Shown piece by piece: positions 47,097 through 58,850 of a stretch of DNA of 64,000 bases (its first letter is position 1; each line of letters begins with the position of its first letter). The DNA is taken from positions 24,741,256 to 24,805,255 of the forward strand of contig NC_065557.1 of the NCBI RefSeq assembly GCF_022605725.1, written 5' to 3'. The notes under the pieces are model-generated. The model was not told where the DNA came from, made no database searches, and was given only the letters and a program-made list of their open reading frames with translations. The translations under genes and the position numbers were made by a program. The stretch comes from Anthonomus grandis grandis (taxonomy: Eukaryota; Arthropoda; Insecta; Coleoptera; Curculionidae).

Positions 47097-47634
47097 GGCA
47101 GCGCTAAAGCGGAGCACTCAAAAACACAACTCTGGCCTATAAAAAAAAAATTCGCTGACTCAATACTATAAAAGATATTTGAAAATTTTTTTTTAAAAAA
47201 CTTTTATAAACTATTGACTTCATTTTATACGCTGCATGTATACACAAATTTTCATAAATAAACTTTTTTGTCGATGGCTCAAAATTATGCTTCTGAAAAT
47301 AACAAGTTTTAGTTTCTTATTATTTAACAAATAAAAAAAAAACAAAATCGGGTAAACGTGAAATGTTATTTGAGGCGCTGTTGTCTTGACTTTAATTTTA
47401 AAAAAAATTAGCTTGATAGCACAAGTACTTTTAGAGATAGGGCGGTGGAGACGTAAAAAAACACGTTTTTTTACGTCTCGACTCACGAACTCGACCACCG
47501 AAAAATGTCGTAAAATAAGGTTTCATACGCACAATTACATTATTAATGGATTCCACCAAGTCTCCTTTGGTTGTACGCCGGTTTTTTTTTCTCGAGAACT
47601 AAGCGACTTTTCTCACCAAATTTACTCTACTATT
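47097..47634 (-). repeat. Right inverted arm of the 12.5-kb insertion
   Basis: Inverted partner of 35561-36105. Its inner edge is a GC-rich CCGCCGCCGCCGG patch (47087-47100) about 130 bp upstream of the Cys-rich gene's start codon, so the arm may hold that gene's promoter. Confidence 0.85.
47448..47479. repeat. Perfect 15-bp hairpin inside the right arm
   Basis: GAGACGTAAAAAAAC and GTTTTTTTACGTCTC are exact reverse complements with a 2-base spacer. The left arm lacks the second half, so the hairpin arose after the arms separated, most simply by a local template switch. Confidence 0.85.
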
Positions 47635-47660
47635 TACACACTCTAACTTACACACGATCA

Positions 47661-48660
47661 ATATTTAAGGAACATTTTGAATCTCAAATTATTAAGACAT
47701 TTGATAAAAAAACTAAAATATGCTGCCGATATATTAAATACTTTTTTTTCAATATCACCACATAATGAAATAGATCATATTAATTTCTTAAATTATATTA
47801 ACTCCAAAGAGTCTACTATAAAATTTACCCTCGAAAAGAAGGCTGATGGGCAGCTTTCTGATATGCCTACCTTATATTCTTGATATTTTAATTAAAAAAG
47901 ATTTACAAAATTTTGAAACTAGAATTAATTGTAAACTAACTGATACTAACAGATATCTTAATTTTAATTGTAATCATCCAATAATGGTAAAAAGAGGAGT
48001 GGTGAAAAGTTTATATTAAAGTTTATATCATTATTGGTAATAATCAACATTTAACAACTGAAGAAGATTTTATTAAAAATGTCTTAATACAAATTATCCA
48101 AACGAATTTTTGGAAAATTGCTTAAAGAATTTGATAATCCGCGTCTAAAATTAAATCAATGACTTTTTAGCACAATCTTTTATTCACCATTTATTCCGGG
48201 TTTTCTGCTTATATCAAAAGAATTGCTAAAAAATTAACATAAGATCTATTTTTAAATCCCAAAACACATTACGATATTTATTAACAAAAACTAAACCTTT
48301 CAATGAAAATGAATTTAATAAAAATGTAATATATAAAATTCTTTGTACTTGTGCTAAAGTTTACATAGTTACCAAAAAGAATTAATGAATATAAATCTTA
48401 CAAAAAATACAATGATTTTTAAAAATTCAAAATTACACAACATGCATTCGAAGATAACCAAAGAATAAAGTGCTAACAGGAATAAGGGCTGTTTCCTCAA
48501 TTTTACCAAAGGAACCAATTTTAAAATTACGTAAATTAAAGGCAAGTGCATATATAATGTTAAATAAAGATGCATAGCTACTTGTTCGATACTATAATAC
48601 ATGGATTCCTTTGCTAAAGGGAGAAGTGGAACAGGTAATTCTTAGGATTAATTGATAATT
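47661..48660 (+). pseudogene. PLE-b, 3' half: RT thumb and GIY-YIG endonuclease remnants
   Basis: From 47661 the frame gives IFKEHFESQIIKTFDKKTK, continuing the 5' half. A frameshift follows and the catalytic YVDD region is decayed (C-C-R-Y-I). Then come FLNYINSKESTIKFTLEKK (47793-47840), YLDILI, TDTNRYLNFNCNHP (47943-47980) and a V-K-R-G-V-V run, all typical of the Penelope RT thumb. The endonuclease start IYKILCTCAKVYI lies at 48330-48370 and a YKSYKKYNDF-type stretch and QHAFEDNQRI follow. Many frame changes. The protein would end near 48500-48660. Confidence 0.78.
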
Positions 48661-48932
48661 TGAAATATTTTCTATCATTAAATTACATTAGGATCACACC
48701 CCTTTTATTTAAAAAAAAGTAATCTTTCAATTATTTATTACTTTTCAGAACAGTTTATGAATGTTAAACAAGCTTCAAATTATAAAAAAAAATATTGTGA
48801 TTAAAATTATTATTATTAAAATATATTGAAATTAATTGTGAATTTGAAACCAGAGTAAAAAAAAAACGCAAACAAAAATTAAAAAAAAAAGATAGGTATT
48901 TTTTTTATATTTTTAATTTGTATTTTATTTAT

Positions 48933-48973
48933 CTTGATAACGGTAGCAAATATAACTACCAAAACGTTAATTC
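48933..48973 (+). other. Hammerhead-like motif, copy 5 (PLE-b 3' end)
   Basis: CTTGATAACGGTAG, loop CAAATATAA, CTACC, AAAACGTTAATTC. Almost the same 40 bases occur at 63199-63240, where the GAAAC box is intact. It lies about 270 bp beyond the PLE-b coding end, where a terminal repeat would be expected. Confidence 0.5.
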
Positions 48974-48979
48974 AAATTA

Positions 48980-51619
48980 ATTTAAAAATTATATTTAAAA
49001 AATATTTAAGATTTATTGAACTAAAATTAAATTAAATTTAAAGAAAGGTATCATTAAAGATTTAAGCTCATATTTCTTTTAAATACGTGAATTAATACGT
49101 GAAGTAACTCGTCTATTTAATGTATTCGTCATAACTATCATGTATAGGTTGTGTTTCATGTTTTTTCTTAAATCACCAATATTTAAATTTCTGACACAAC
49201 CTCTTCGTAAATATATTTTACGATAAAGAAGTTATCTTTTTATATTGACTATGTTGCATACATCTTTAAAACATATTCTTACTACACTCGCAGCAAAAAT
49301 TGCAGTAAATATATTTTTCAGTGTTATCAAATATCCCTCGAAGAATTTATGCTATTTATTTAATATCAAAAAGAAAAACTTAATATAAATTATATGATAT
49401 AATATATATTATGTGATAAGGTATGTTTAAAACATTGTCCAAATAATAAACACAATTTATCTTGGAAACTAATTTTTTGGCTAAAAATAAATCGATCTTT
49501 TTTCTTATCCCCTAGACCATTTTAATATGTGTGTTAAGAGTGTGTGTGTCAAAAAAATTAAGAAAATTATAATTTTAATTAATTTTTAATATAATGTTGT
49601 TAATATTATCTAATATACTATAATTGCTATAGGTACCATCACATATTTTCTGGTTTCATTAATAAATCTCCAGCCGAATGATTTGTTTTAAACAACAATT
49701 TAATCCTGCACGGCGTTTTACACAGCTGTGCATGGTTGAGTGACTTTAGCTTGCTGATGCGATGTTCCGCAGCAAGTGACTAGAGATGTTTTATTGAGTA
49801 TAATATTGTAATTTTGTTTAAAATTTAACCAAATTTTTCGAAATAATCAATCACGAACACGTGATTCTAATGATTTGCATAACGAGGTATGAGTATAAGC
49901 TGACGACATACTGTCTAGCCATTTTCGGTACTTAAAGTGGGTTTTTTACCACTAAATAGTTAATCGATTTATTTTTTTGGCCAAAGTAAATTTATCATTT
50001 AAAAAATATATAATGATATTAATTATTTATTTTATTGTTGGCAAAAGTTAAAAGTTAAATAGTCTCTTAAGTCTAGTTAAAAATGTGTAATTTATCTCAT
50101 CTTTATATGTAATCAATTTTCAAAGCCACATGTATTATATACATACACTCTACTATCACAAATCTAAAGCAATTTTCTTGTATTTTTAAGGCAATATATC
50201 GTCTGTTCGCATGTGGTCTCTTTTCTTGTCAGTTATTGGCACAAAAAATACCGATTTAATTTATATTTTTATTTTCAGATTACGATTGCATTTTGTAATT
50301 TCTGTTTTCCGCGTAGATACTATATATCTGCAGTTTCATGTTTTTTTTTAAATATATCTGGCGCTTTTAAAGCTAATATTATTATCTATTATAAAATTAT
50401 TACATAATTTATAACAAATAGTAATACATTATAAATTACAATTCATTTTAGTTTAAACATATTTTATTTCTATTTTTAATTTTCAATTTTTCAAAGGCTT
50501 AAGGTTTGAACTTTGGTTAAAAACTTTGTTTGAGTTCAACATGTGCACAGGGGCAAGGGGGGTGTTTTGTTTACAAACATATTTATCGATTCTCTGTTGT
50601 CAAGTTTACATACATTTTCAAAAGAGGAAATTTTATTTAACTTATTGATGTTAGGTTTTGGATTAAAAATGAGATTAGAATTAGAAATAAATTTATGTTA
50701 ATCTAAAAGCAAAAATAATATCTCCAAAGCAAAAAAATGTATTAACATTCTTATTCCTAAAACCGCTTCTAAAAAATTTGAAATGGTAAGACCGCAGGGA
50801 AAAACTGATGTCTTCTTGTGAAGTGCCATCTTGACAAACGGCTTTGTGTTTACATTCGACATTTGTGAAGGTTTGTCTTTTATTAGTTTTTGATTGAAAA
50901 ATTAAAAAGGTTGAGTCGTTTCAATGTTTTTGTGAACTGTTACGATAGTAAAAACTTGTGTCGTTTGTGAAGCACCATGAGAAAAAGGCGATTTAAGCCG
51001 CTCTTTTCACAAGTAAATATTGATATTGTTATAAGATCATATTAAGAGACCACCGCCGTCATAAACGTTAAATAATAAAAACTTATTAAGAAATCTATAA
51101 TAATTATAAAATATTTAATTTCCATAAAAAACTTTATTAGATAAATACCTTTACTCTAGTGAAGTACGTTAAAAAACGCAAAAAGCGTTTAGAAACGGTA
51201 ATATTTTTTTATAATTTAAAGCATAATCTATTAATAATAAATATTTATCATATAAATAATTTCAGACGACATCACTGGTAAAGCTTATATATGTCGGTGG
51301 AATCAACAATGAGATCGAGCGGCGTTGCGATGTTGTTGCTTTTTCTGTAATATACGTGATTTACATTCTTACCACTTTGAATGTGGACTTCTTTATCATA
51401 TTTTATGGAAAAAATCCTGACAAATTTTGTTAAAGAGGAATAGTATTGTTTTGCCCCTGTCAAAATAAGCGACAAATGTTTTTGATATTATAAAGTGTGT
51501 TTTTTTTGTCATTTCTACATAAGCATTTGGTATCATTGCACCAAAGATGTTGCAACCAAACTGTTATTTGTCAGTAGGTCGTGTCAAATAGTTTTTTATT
51601 GCTTCTCCTTTATCTGGAA
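48980..51619. other. Unassigned AT-rich sequence
   Basis: No recognisable coding similarity. A short ATG frame at 50977 (RKRRFKPLF) next to a possible splice donor is noted but not supported. A GC-richer patch at 49700-49800 is unassigned. Confidence 0.4.
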
Positions 51620-51856
51620 CAGTCTTAACCCCGCGTCGTTTCGATCACGTGGCCGAGGTATCGATTTTTTTCAAAAAAACTAAATTTTTTTGGACTTAGT
51701 TTGAGGCAGGCTGCTCAGAATTTAACAAATACCCTTGAATGTTCTTTAAATGTTTTTTACAGTATAATGACTTCTCCTGGTGTCGTCTGATGGTGTAGTT
51801 AATTCTTAGTAGGGAAAACTGCTTTCTTAGCAATCATTTAGTCGCCGATAGTCCAT
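51620..51856 (-). pseudogene. Ty3/gypsy reverse transcriptase scrap
   Basis: The minus strand reads DYRRLND (51853-51833) then a K-K-A-V-F-P run, jumps by internal deletion to an EVIIL-KTFKEHS block (after the missing YxDD box), and continues LKLSPKKFSFFEK and YLGHVIETTRG. These are gypsy-type RT blocks in order with the catalytic centre deleted. It is distinct from A, B and C in wording and has several stops. Confidence 0.6.
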
Positions 51857-52869
51857 ACAAAATCTGGTATATTTATCCTTGTTCTTTACTAATACATCTG
51901 GGAAATAAGGTCCAAGGACTCTGGGATAGTTCTATCACTCATTGTGTTTTTATTTCTTAGAATATTGAGAACATTTCACCGTATTCAACTATCGGAATCC
52001 TTTGACATGCTTATTTTATCGAAGATTTGTCTCATCTTGAATTTCTTCAAATTGGCAAGGGATTTTCCAAAAAGCTTTTATAATAACATAGGAAAAGGTT
52101 AGATTGAATAACGAATTCTACCAGCATTCTTTATGACTGCAACTGCTTTAACGCATACGCCAATGTTCTCCCCTCTACAAGTCTCTTCTATGAAATCATG
52201 GATAATATAGTTTCAAGTTTACCATTCAAACCAAAGCAGTAGATTTTTTCCTCGTAGATAACCTCTTTGCTTCACTTTACCTCTTTCTACGGGTTCAATC
52301 AAAACAGCTTTCTCAATCTTTTCCTCCAGTTTTGGTGTTCTCTTTAGGGTGTCGTGCATTACAATTCCAAAACGGTTCATTTTATCGATAATAAACCAGA
52401 CTGCCTCTTCTTTAGTCTAAGGTTCAAGCTATAATTATTTATTATTTCAGAGTCTTTATCATACTGGATATTAAAAAATTAAGCATTATAATGTACATTC
52501 TAGTCCGCCTCTGGTAAAATAAGCACGGTAAATTTGTTTTAAGAACTCTTTATTAAGGAGTCCTTAGTAGTGTTGATCGCTTAAAATTTTTATTAAATTA
52601 TACCAAGTACTTCAAAATGTATTCAAGAAAAACCAATTTATAGTGGCGTCTTTAACGGGCCGTATCTTCGTCGGGAGGGCCTATAGGAATTTTTTTATAG
52701 AAAGTTCCATATTACTTTGTTATTTTCTACCCGAATTCAAGAAATTTCCCTTATTTTCCGGGACACCCTGTACATCCTCAAAAACAAGACACTTTATGGA
52801 ATCATCAAAAGATACACCAATGTTCTAGTTTATACTGTCAAACGAAAGTCCTTGATTTCTTCTGTTCGA
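51857..52869. other. Unassigned, repeat-like sequence
   Basis: A minus-strand run around 52440-52270 has a long lysine/glutamate-rich frame (KRTPKLEEKIEKAVLIEP) of unknown origin. GGGACACCCTGTAC at 52760-52773 is an insect-repeat end motif also present at 31636. Confidence 0.35.
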
Positions 52870-52903
52870 CCTGAGTAATGCCTAATAAAGGCCGAAATAT
52901 TGG
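52870..52903 (+). other. Hammerhead-like motif, copy 6
   Basis: CCTGAGTAATGCCT, loop AATAA, AGGCC, GAAATATTGG: the same order of core, stem and GAAA box as the other copies, with a diverged core. No PLE coding sequence is adjacent. Confidence 0.4.
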
Positions 52904-55900
52904 TAACAAAGAGAAAATATTTAGACGGCTTGGATTTTACGTGACTCTAATATCTCCAATATTCAACTTATCCCTTAAAACTCAAAACAATTAAACTGGG
53001 TCATTAAAATAACATATTAAAGCTACCAAAGTAATTAGACACATGCATTAGAATCATAGACACATGCATTTTTGTCCATAATTTGTCTTACAAAGACACT
53101 ATAAAAGCAGTTTAATTATTTTTTTTTACGGTTACTGCCATATTTGTTCTGTCCTAGAGAGGCAAGACTACTTCTTTCATAATTCACTGGGAGAAAAAAG
53201 GCTATTTTACATCTGAGTTGTAGTTATAAAAAAAAAATTATTGTAAATTTAATAATAATTATAGTAAATTTAAAAATTCTTTCTGCTACTCGTATACCCT
53301 TTTTAAATCTGTTTTAGTATACATATGCTTCAGTGCGAGATAAAGTTCCATAATGGCAACAGAGAAACTGTTTCCTTCCTTAATGGAAGAAACTGCTAAA
53401 GAAAAAAGGCAAAAAAACAGGGTTTAGAAAATTGTATTAACTCTTTGGGCCAGATTCAAATGAGTGGTTAAATTTATAAAAGTATTTAGTATCCTCGCTG
53501 CAGTTTTAGGATCCCGTATACTTAAAATGTAGTGTTTTGTAGTATAAGCATTTATTTTTGTTAATTTTCATATAATCTCTCAGTTATTCACAATAACTAA
53601 ATATGAGGCAAACAAATTAATAAATATTACATTTAGGATGTAAAGTGTGTTTTTATTTCAAGTAAAACTTGTGTCTTTTACACGCATAAGATATAGACAG
53701 CTAGATGATTTTTAATGTAAAAGTTTATTTAAAAAAATATACTTCCACTTTTCTGACTACATAATTACTTTTTATCAAAAGATGTTGGTACTAAATATAG
53801 AGATGGGATAAGTAAGTAAGTTTTTATAATAATATATCATAATATGTATAAATTAAAAAAAAACAATAATAAAGGACATTGAATGTGGATTAAAATTTAA
53901 ATCTCACACCCAATTTAAAAATAAATCTCAATACCCAAAAAAGGAATTATAAAATTTAAAGACAAACCGAAACATTTTACTTTTTTGTGTCAAAAAGTAA
54001 ATCTTTAATGCCTTAATCCACAGAATAAATGGGCCTAAGTAATTTGTACTACCTATTCTCTCATCACTTATTATAAACACCCCACCGATGGCGCTAAAAA
54101 CTAAACATATTAAATTAAAATTTTTGAATAAACTGATTTTACGTACTTAAATCTTATCTTTAAATTAAATATTATCTTACTATCAACTACGCTGAATTTC
54201 TAGCTTACTAAAATTAAACCCAAAAATCTGGAGTAATAAAATTTTGAATACAAATAAATTTTAAGCCGGATCCGTGCATCTTTTCACGCTTGAGTGGGTG
54301 TGACTGAGGTCAGACGTCTAACAAAATAGTACGTGAACGTCTGAAGTCAAATTCTACGAATCCAATGTACAAATCAAAAAAAGTATGTTTAAAACATTTA
54401 TTTATTTAATGGAATGATTAAATATTGATTAGAATATTGCTTTATGACTCTTTCCACATAAAATTTTGCGATTTAAACATGCACGCCATGTGACAATACA
54501 AACAACATCGGCACACGGACTATTCGCGGCACATCAAAGAATCTAATAGATCTCTGAACTGGACTATAGTCAATTAGAAAAATATTTTTATATTGCTTTT
54601 TTCAACCCAAAAAGTATGAAAGGTTTTTATATTCTCTACGGGGTGGTCTTAAAATCAGGCAGATACAAATACCGGTTGTTATTTTTGAAAACAGTATTGA
54701 ATTACTAATGTTTTATAAAAGATGTTGGGAATTTTCATAAAATATTTGTAAAGGTTCTTGTATTGTTTTAAATTTGTTAAATGTTTTGGTGTTGTCGAAT
54801 TACATAAGGGGCTTTATCTATTTCTCCTTGATCGTTTTTTTGTAAAAGTCTAAAACTTGTTTTTCGTTGAGAGAAATCAGTACAGAAGCAATAACAATTT
54901 TGTTTAGTAAAAGTAATATACATTTTATTTTTTTAAGACAATAGGGCCATTTTTAATATGGATTTATGTAAACTAAATCTTTGTACATAGGTATGACGTA
55001 AAAATTAGTTCGAATTTGAAGCGTTGGGTTATATCTGTGATTTGATGCTTACATTCCCTCACATTAGGTGTGTATTTTGAACGTATTTTAAAATTCCTAA
55101 TCCTAAGATAATTTAGAAAGGGAAGGTCAACTTTCAGTTTTAAAATATTATTTAAATTACTTATTTATATTATTATACCTTTCCATATGACTTCAATTGT
55201 ACCTTAGTACAGCTTAATTAAACACATACATATTATATATTTATTTACGAGGCCGAAAAAGTTTGTATTATGACAATCTAATAATGAAAAAAACTATATA
55301 TTTTCTTGTATTTATTGGCTTAATATTTTAGTATTGCAATATCTTTGTGTTTATTTTATTATATTATCCATTTGTTTTTTAAATTATATTGTTGAAAACG
55401 TTTTAGCTGAATGATTAAGAATTGTTAATTTATTCTCTATTAAGTAGACAGCTATGCTTCCCTTCACAAATGTAAAAATAAAATAAATAAATGACGCCTT
55501 TATTTATTATAATTTAGGGTTCATTTTAACAAATCTTTATTAGATCTATATAAAAAAAAAAATGATATTTGATATTTAAAAAAAAATTTACTTTGCAGAA
55601 ATTTGTTTTATTAACACCCATGTATAAAAATATTTTCGATATTATTTTGATTTAAATTAGGGTACTTGTTAGTTTCTAAGTGACTGGCGACTGCGGCGTC
55701 ATCACAAAAGTAATGTCTTTCTTTATTAGTCTGGATTCTAATTTAAAAGTGTTGAAGTATTCGACATTTAAACTGATATGTGATATGATCTGATAGAAAT
55801 AATGAAACATAGATGGGAATGAATAGATAATTCATAAAAAAGGTTATTTATTATTGAGTTTAGAAGCACGGACCGACAGTTTTTAGAGAGAATTGGTCAA

Positions 55901-58085
55901 GATCGGTAACCGGTTATGGATCGGTTTTCAAATCAAGTTTTCAGATCAAGTTTTTATGTTTACGGGTCGATTATTTGGCATTATTTTAGTGGAAAAAAAT
56001 TAACTTTCATATTTTCTTGTGTTCTCGAGTGTTGAAATGTTAAAAAAATTAAATTTTTTTATTATTGATTTTTTTAAGCTTTTTTTCTATATAAGAATTT
56101 TTTTGTATAGCTTAAATTGATTTCACACAAATAAAGAATATAGGTTGGCTATGCAATTAATAAAACATTTATTTCTTGGTAATTTTTTAATAAAAATTTT
56201 TGATTGAGTAAATTAAATATGATTCCATTTTTGTTTGATTATTTTGAAATGTGGTTTTATTAAATTAATTATTGGCAATTGATTTTTTTAATAAAGATTC
56301 CTGAAACATGAACAAATAATTTAAGCTTAAAAAAATAAGTCTGTTAAGTTTTGAAACCTAGTATCAAAGTTTATATAAAATTTTTAATTAGATTTAAACA
56401 GGAAAAAAGTTGCAAAAAAAAGTTAAAATAGACAGAAGACAGAACTTTTAACAATGAATTTTAAGTCTTCTCTTTGTTCTGCTTTTTAGAAATTATTAAA
56501 ATTTAAAATAAATAAATCATCATTGCATAAAAGGTACTCTATAACAATATCAGAAATAATAAAAAATATAGCGGAATTTCCTTACTAATATTCTTTTCAG
56601 ATTTGTTTTAAACTGACTGAATTATTTTGTTTCTGTGTTTTTCTGTCTGTTTAAGATATTTTTAAAGGTTTAAAAAAAAGGAATTGTTCTTATAAGGGTT
56701 ATAATTGGAAAAAATAATTAAATTCCAAAAATACAGCTGACAATTAAACATATGTTTAAACATGGGCATTTAGGTAAGAAATCTCCATACCTAATATCAT
56801 TTGTTTGACTAAAGTATTGTTGTAGGTATAAATAAGTGTTGCCTTTATTCCTCTCAGATCTTTTAATGTCCTAATGGTAGTATAAGAAAAATTGAGGAAA
56901 AAAATTATAGAAAAAAAACACATTTTGACAAATAACATGCTACGAATGTTAATTTCATGCTAATAGAGTATATTTTAAGAATCAAATAGGTTAAAACAAG
57001 GCAAGACCAAAGTAAAACTAATTTTAAAATTTTGATTAGAGAAAAGAATAATTGACCAATGTAATATAGAGGTGCATGTCCGCAGTGTAATTAAAAGTAC
57101 CTTAGTTATATTGGCACTAAATTTTTTAATTTTCAAAATATATTTGGCAATTACTAGCTGTACCTATAAAAAAATATGAACTAGACTATTTAAAAAGTCT
57201 AAAATATGTGTCTTACTACTTTGATAGTTACATTTTTTGTTTAATACTAACATATAGATGAATTATGTATGCTAAGGATATTGAAGTTAATGCAGACCAT
57301 TTTGAGCATTTGTTGTAGAGTAAAAAAATTAAATTTCCATTGCTGTTGATATTACCATTTTGTTCTTGTTCCATATTCTTAGTTTTTGAATTTTATAAAT
57401 TTATGTTTTAGGAACTGAATTATTTATTTATTTTTTAAAAATCTAAATTTAAAAAAAAAATCAAAATCTTTTTTTTTTTAATTCTGCTGAATTTTCTAAT
57501 GAATTTATCTTTTATAAACTTTGTTATAATATATAACTAAGATATGCATTATAAAATAAAATAAAAATTAATATATTACAATACTCAAATATAAAGCAAA
57601 TAAATAAGGTAATGTTAGTAAAATCATTCTGTATATTAATAATTAATTGATGTGCGGATGCTATTAGTTTAGTTTATTAGTTTATGAACAGGTGCCATGA
57701 ACCATGGCAAGATCGTGTCGACCACGAGAAATATTGTAAATATTCACGTAACCTTATAGAATAATAAAAGATTTAATACAAGGGAACTTTGTTTTTTTTT
57801 TTGATGGCCTAAAAGAACCTAAGACCTAGGTTATTAGGAAGAATTTACATTTGGTGATGCAACAACTAAATACTATAACCAAGGATTCTGTATGACCGAG
57901 AGATTACTAACTGTACTAGTTGCTGTAGCTGTGATGGTATTGCTGTATTTTAGTATTAAAAAGTATAAGAAAAATATGCAAAGAACCATAAAAAAGTATT
58001 TTTTTCTTGTTAAGAATTTATTTCTAAGATAAGCAAAATATATCACCAAATTCGTTCCAAGTTTTCGAAATAAGGACTCAACTGA
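52904..58085. other. Long AT-rich stretch without recognisable genes
   Basis: Frames are short and closed. Homopolymer A and T runs are frequent. I find no RNA gene and no element ends. A minus frame at 56756-56938 and one at 57873-58112 are unassigned. Confidence 0.45.
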
Positions 58086-58240
58086 AATAACCCATATGGC
58101 GCCTTTTGACATTAAGGTTGCCGTAAGTTTGTTACCTATTATGGATTATACCGAAGACACTACACATAAATTAATTGATCATATGGAACTTTTTAGACAT
58201 TTCAGCACACTCAGCGGTTTCAATGAAACTCCGTGGAAAA
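58086..58240 (+). pseudogene. Possible LTR-retrotransposon gag scrap
   Basis: An open stretch reads MAPFDIKVAVSLLPIMDYTE then LIDHMELFRHFS and stops at TAA. The order F-D-I-K, L-x-P-x-x-D-Y and a following helix resembles the capsid start of Ty3/gypsy Gag. It is short, no neighbouring domain supports it, and it could be chance. Confidence 0.3.
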
Positions 58241-58850
58241 TATAATGATCGCGAAAACTGTGGTTCTCCTTTTTTGTGGCAAACTATGTCTGTTTTTAAT
58301 ACTATTGACAGTAACTTCAAGGTCAAGAAAACTCGCAAACTAGTAGTTCAGTTACTGCACCGATAAATTATGTTCTTCATTCCTAATGATAAAATATTTA
58401 CTTATTTAAATTCTTCTCACGATTTGAAATTAGCCGACGTTTCCAACCACCCAAACAAAAACACAAATAAACGGAGACCAAAGCATAAAAATTAAAATTA
58501 AGACGACTTACCAAATTTACATTAGAGGTTTACGTAACAACTAAAACCTAATGACATCTCCATCATACATACACCACAAATACAATCGTTATACATTAAA
58601 ATACGCAGCACAACCACTAAGTGAAACCAAAAAAAAAACACACAGCATAAATAAACTAAAATTGGCTTATGTCACAGATTGATTCACAATAAATAAGTAG
58701 TACGTATAGTAATTATAGTAAATAGTGGCACCTTCTAAGTCAGTGTTTAGTAGTAACTGTACGCAGAATTTGTTGTTATAAAGCAGAAATGATACACATT
58801 CTTTTTATGTCTGTAAAATAGGTTTAATATTACTTGGGCTCGTTGAAAAG

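Larger units (their letters stand above)
35179..47660. mobile_element. 12.5-kb insertion with inverted arms and a CXC-type gene
   Basis: Bounded by the 6-bp duplication ATATTT. It contains two inverted arms of about 540 bp (35561-36105 and 47097-47634), a minus-strand Cys-rich multi-exon gene starting just inside the right arm, and two younger insertions: errantivirus C (36245-44006) and PLE-c (45881-46889). Without these the core is about 3.7 kb. The left arm is preceded by about 380 bp (35179-35560) with no counterpart on the right, so the right end is shortened or the left end carries an extra insert. The gene's middle is missing. Best read as a non-autonomous copy of a DNA transposon that I cannot place in a named superfamily. 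Confidence 0.6.

Noticed and set aside
35179..47660. Polinton/Maverick element suggested by the 6-bp duplication and inverted arms
   Set aside because: No DNA polymerase B, retroviral-type integrase of its own, ATPase or capsid gene is present; the only integrase belongs to nested element C.
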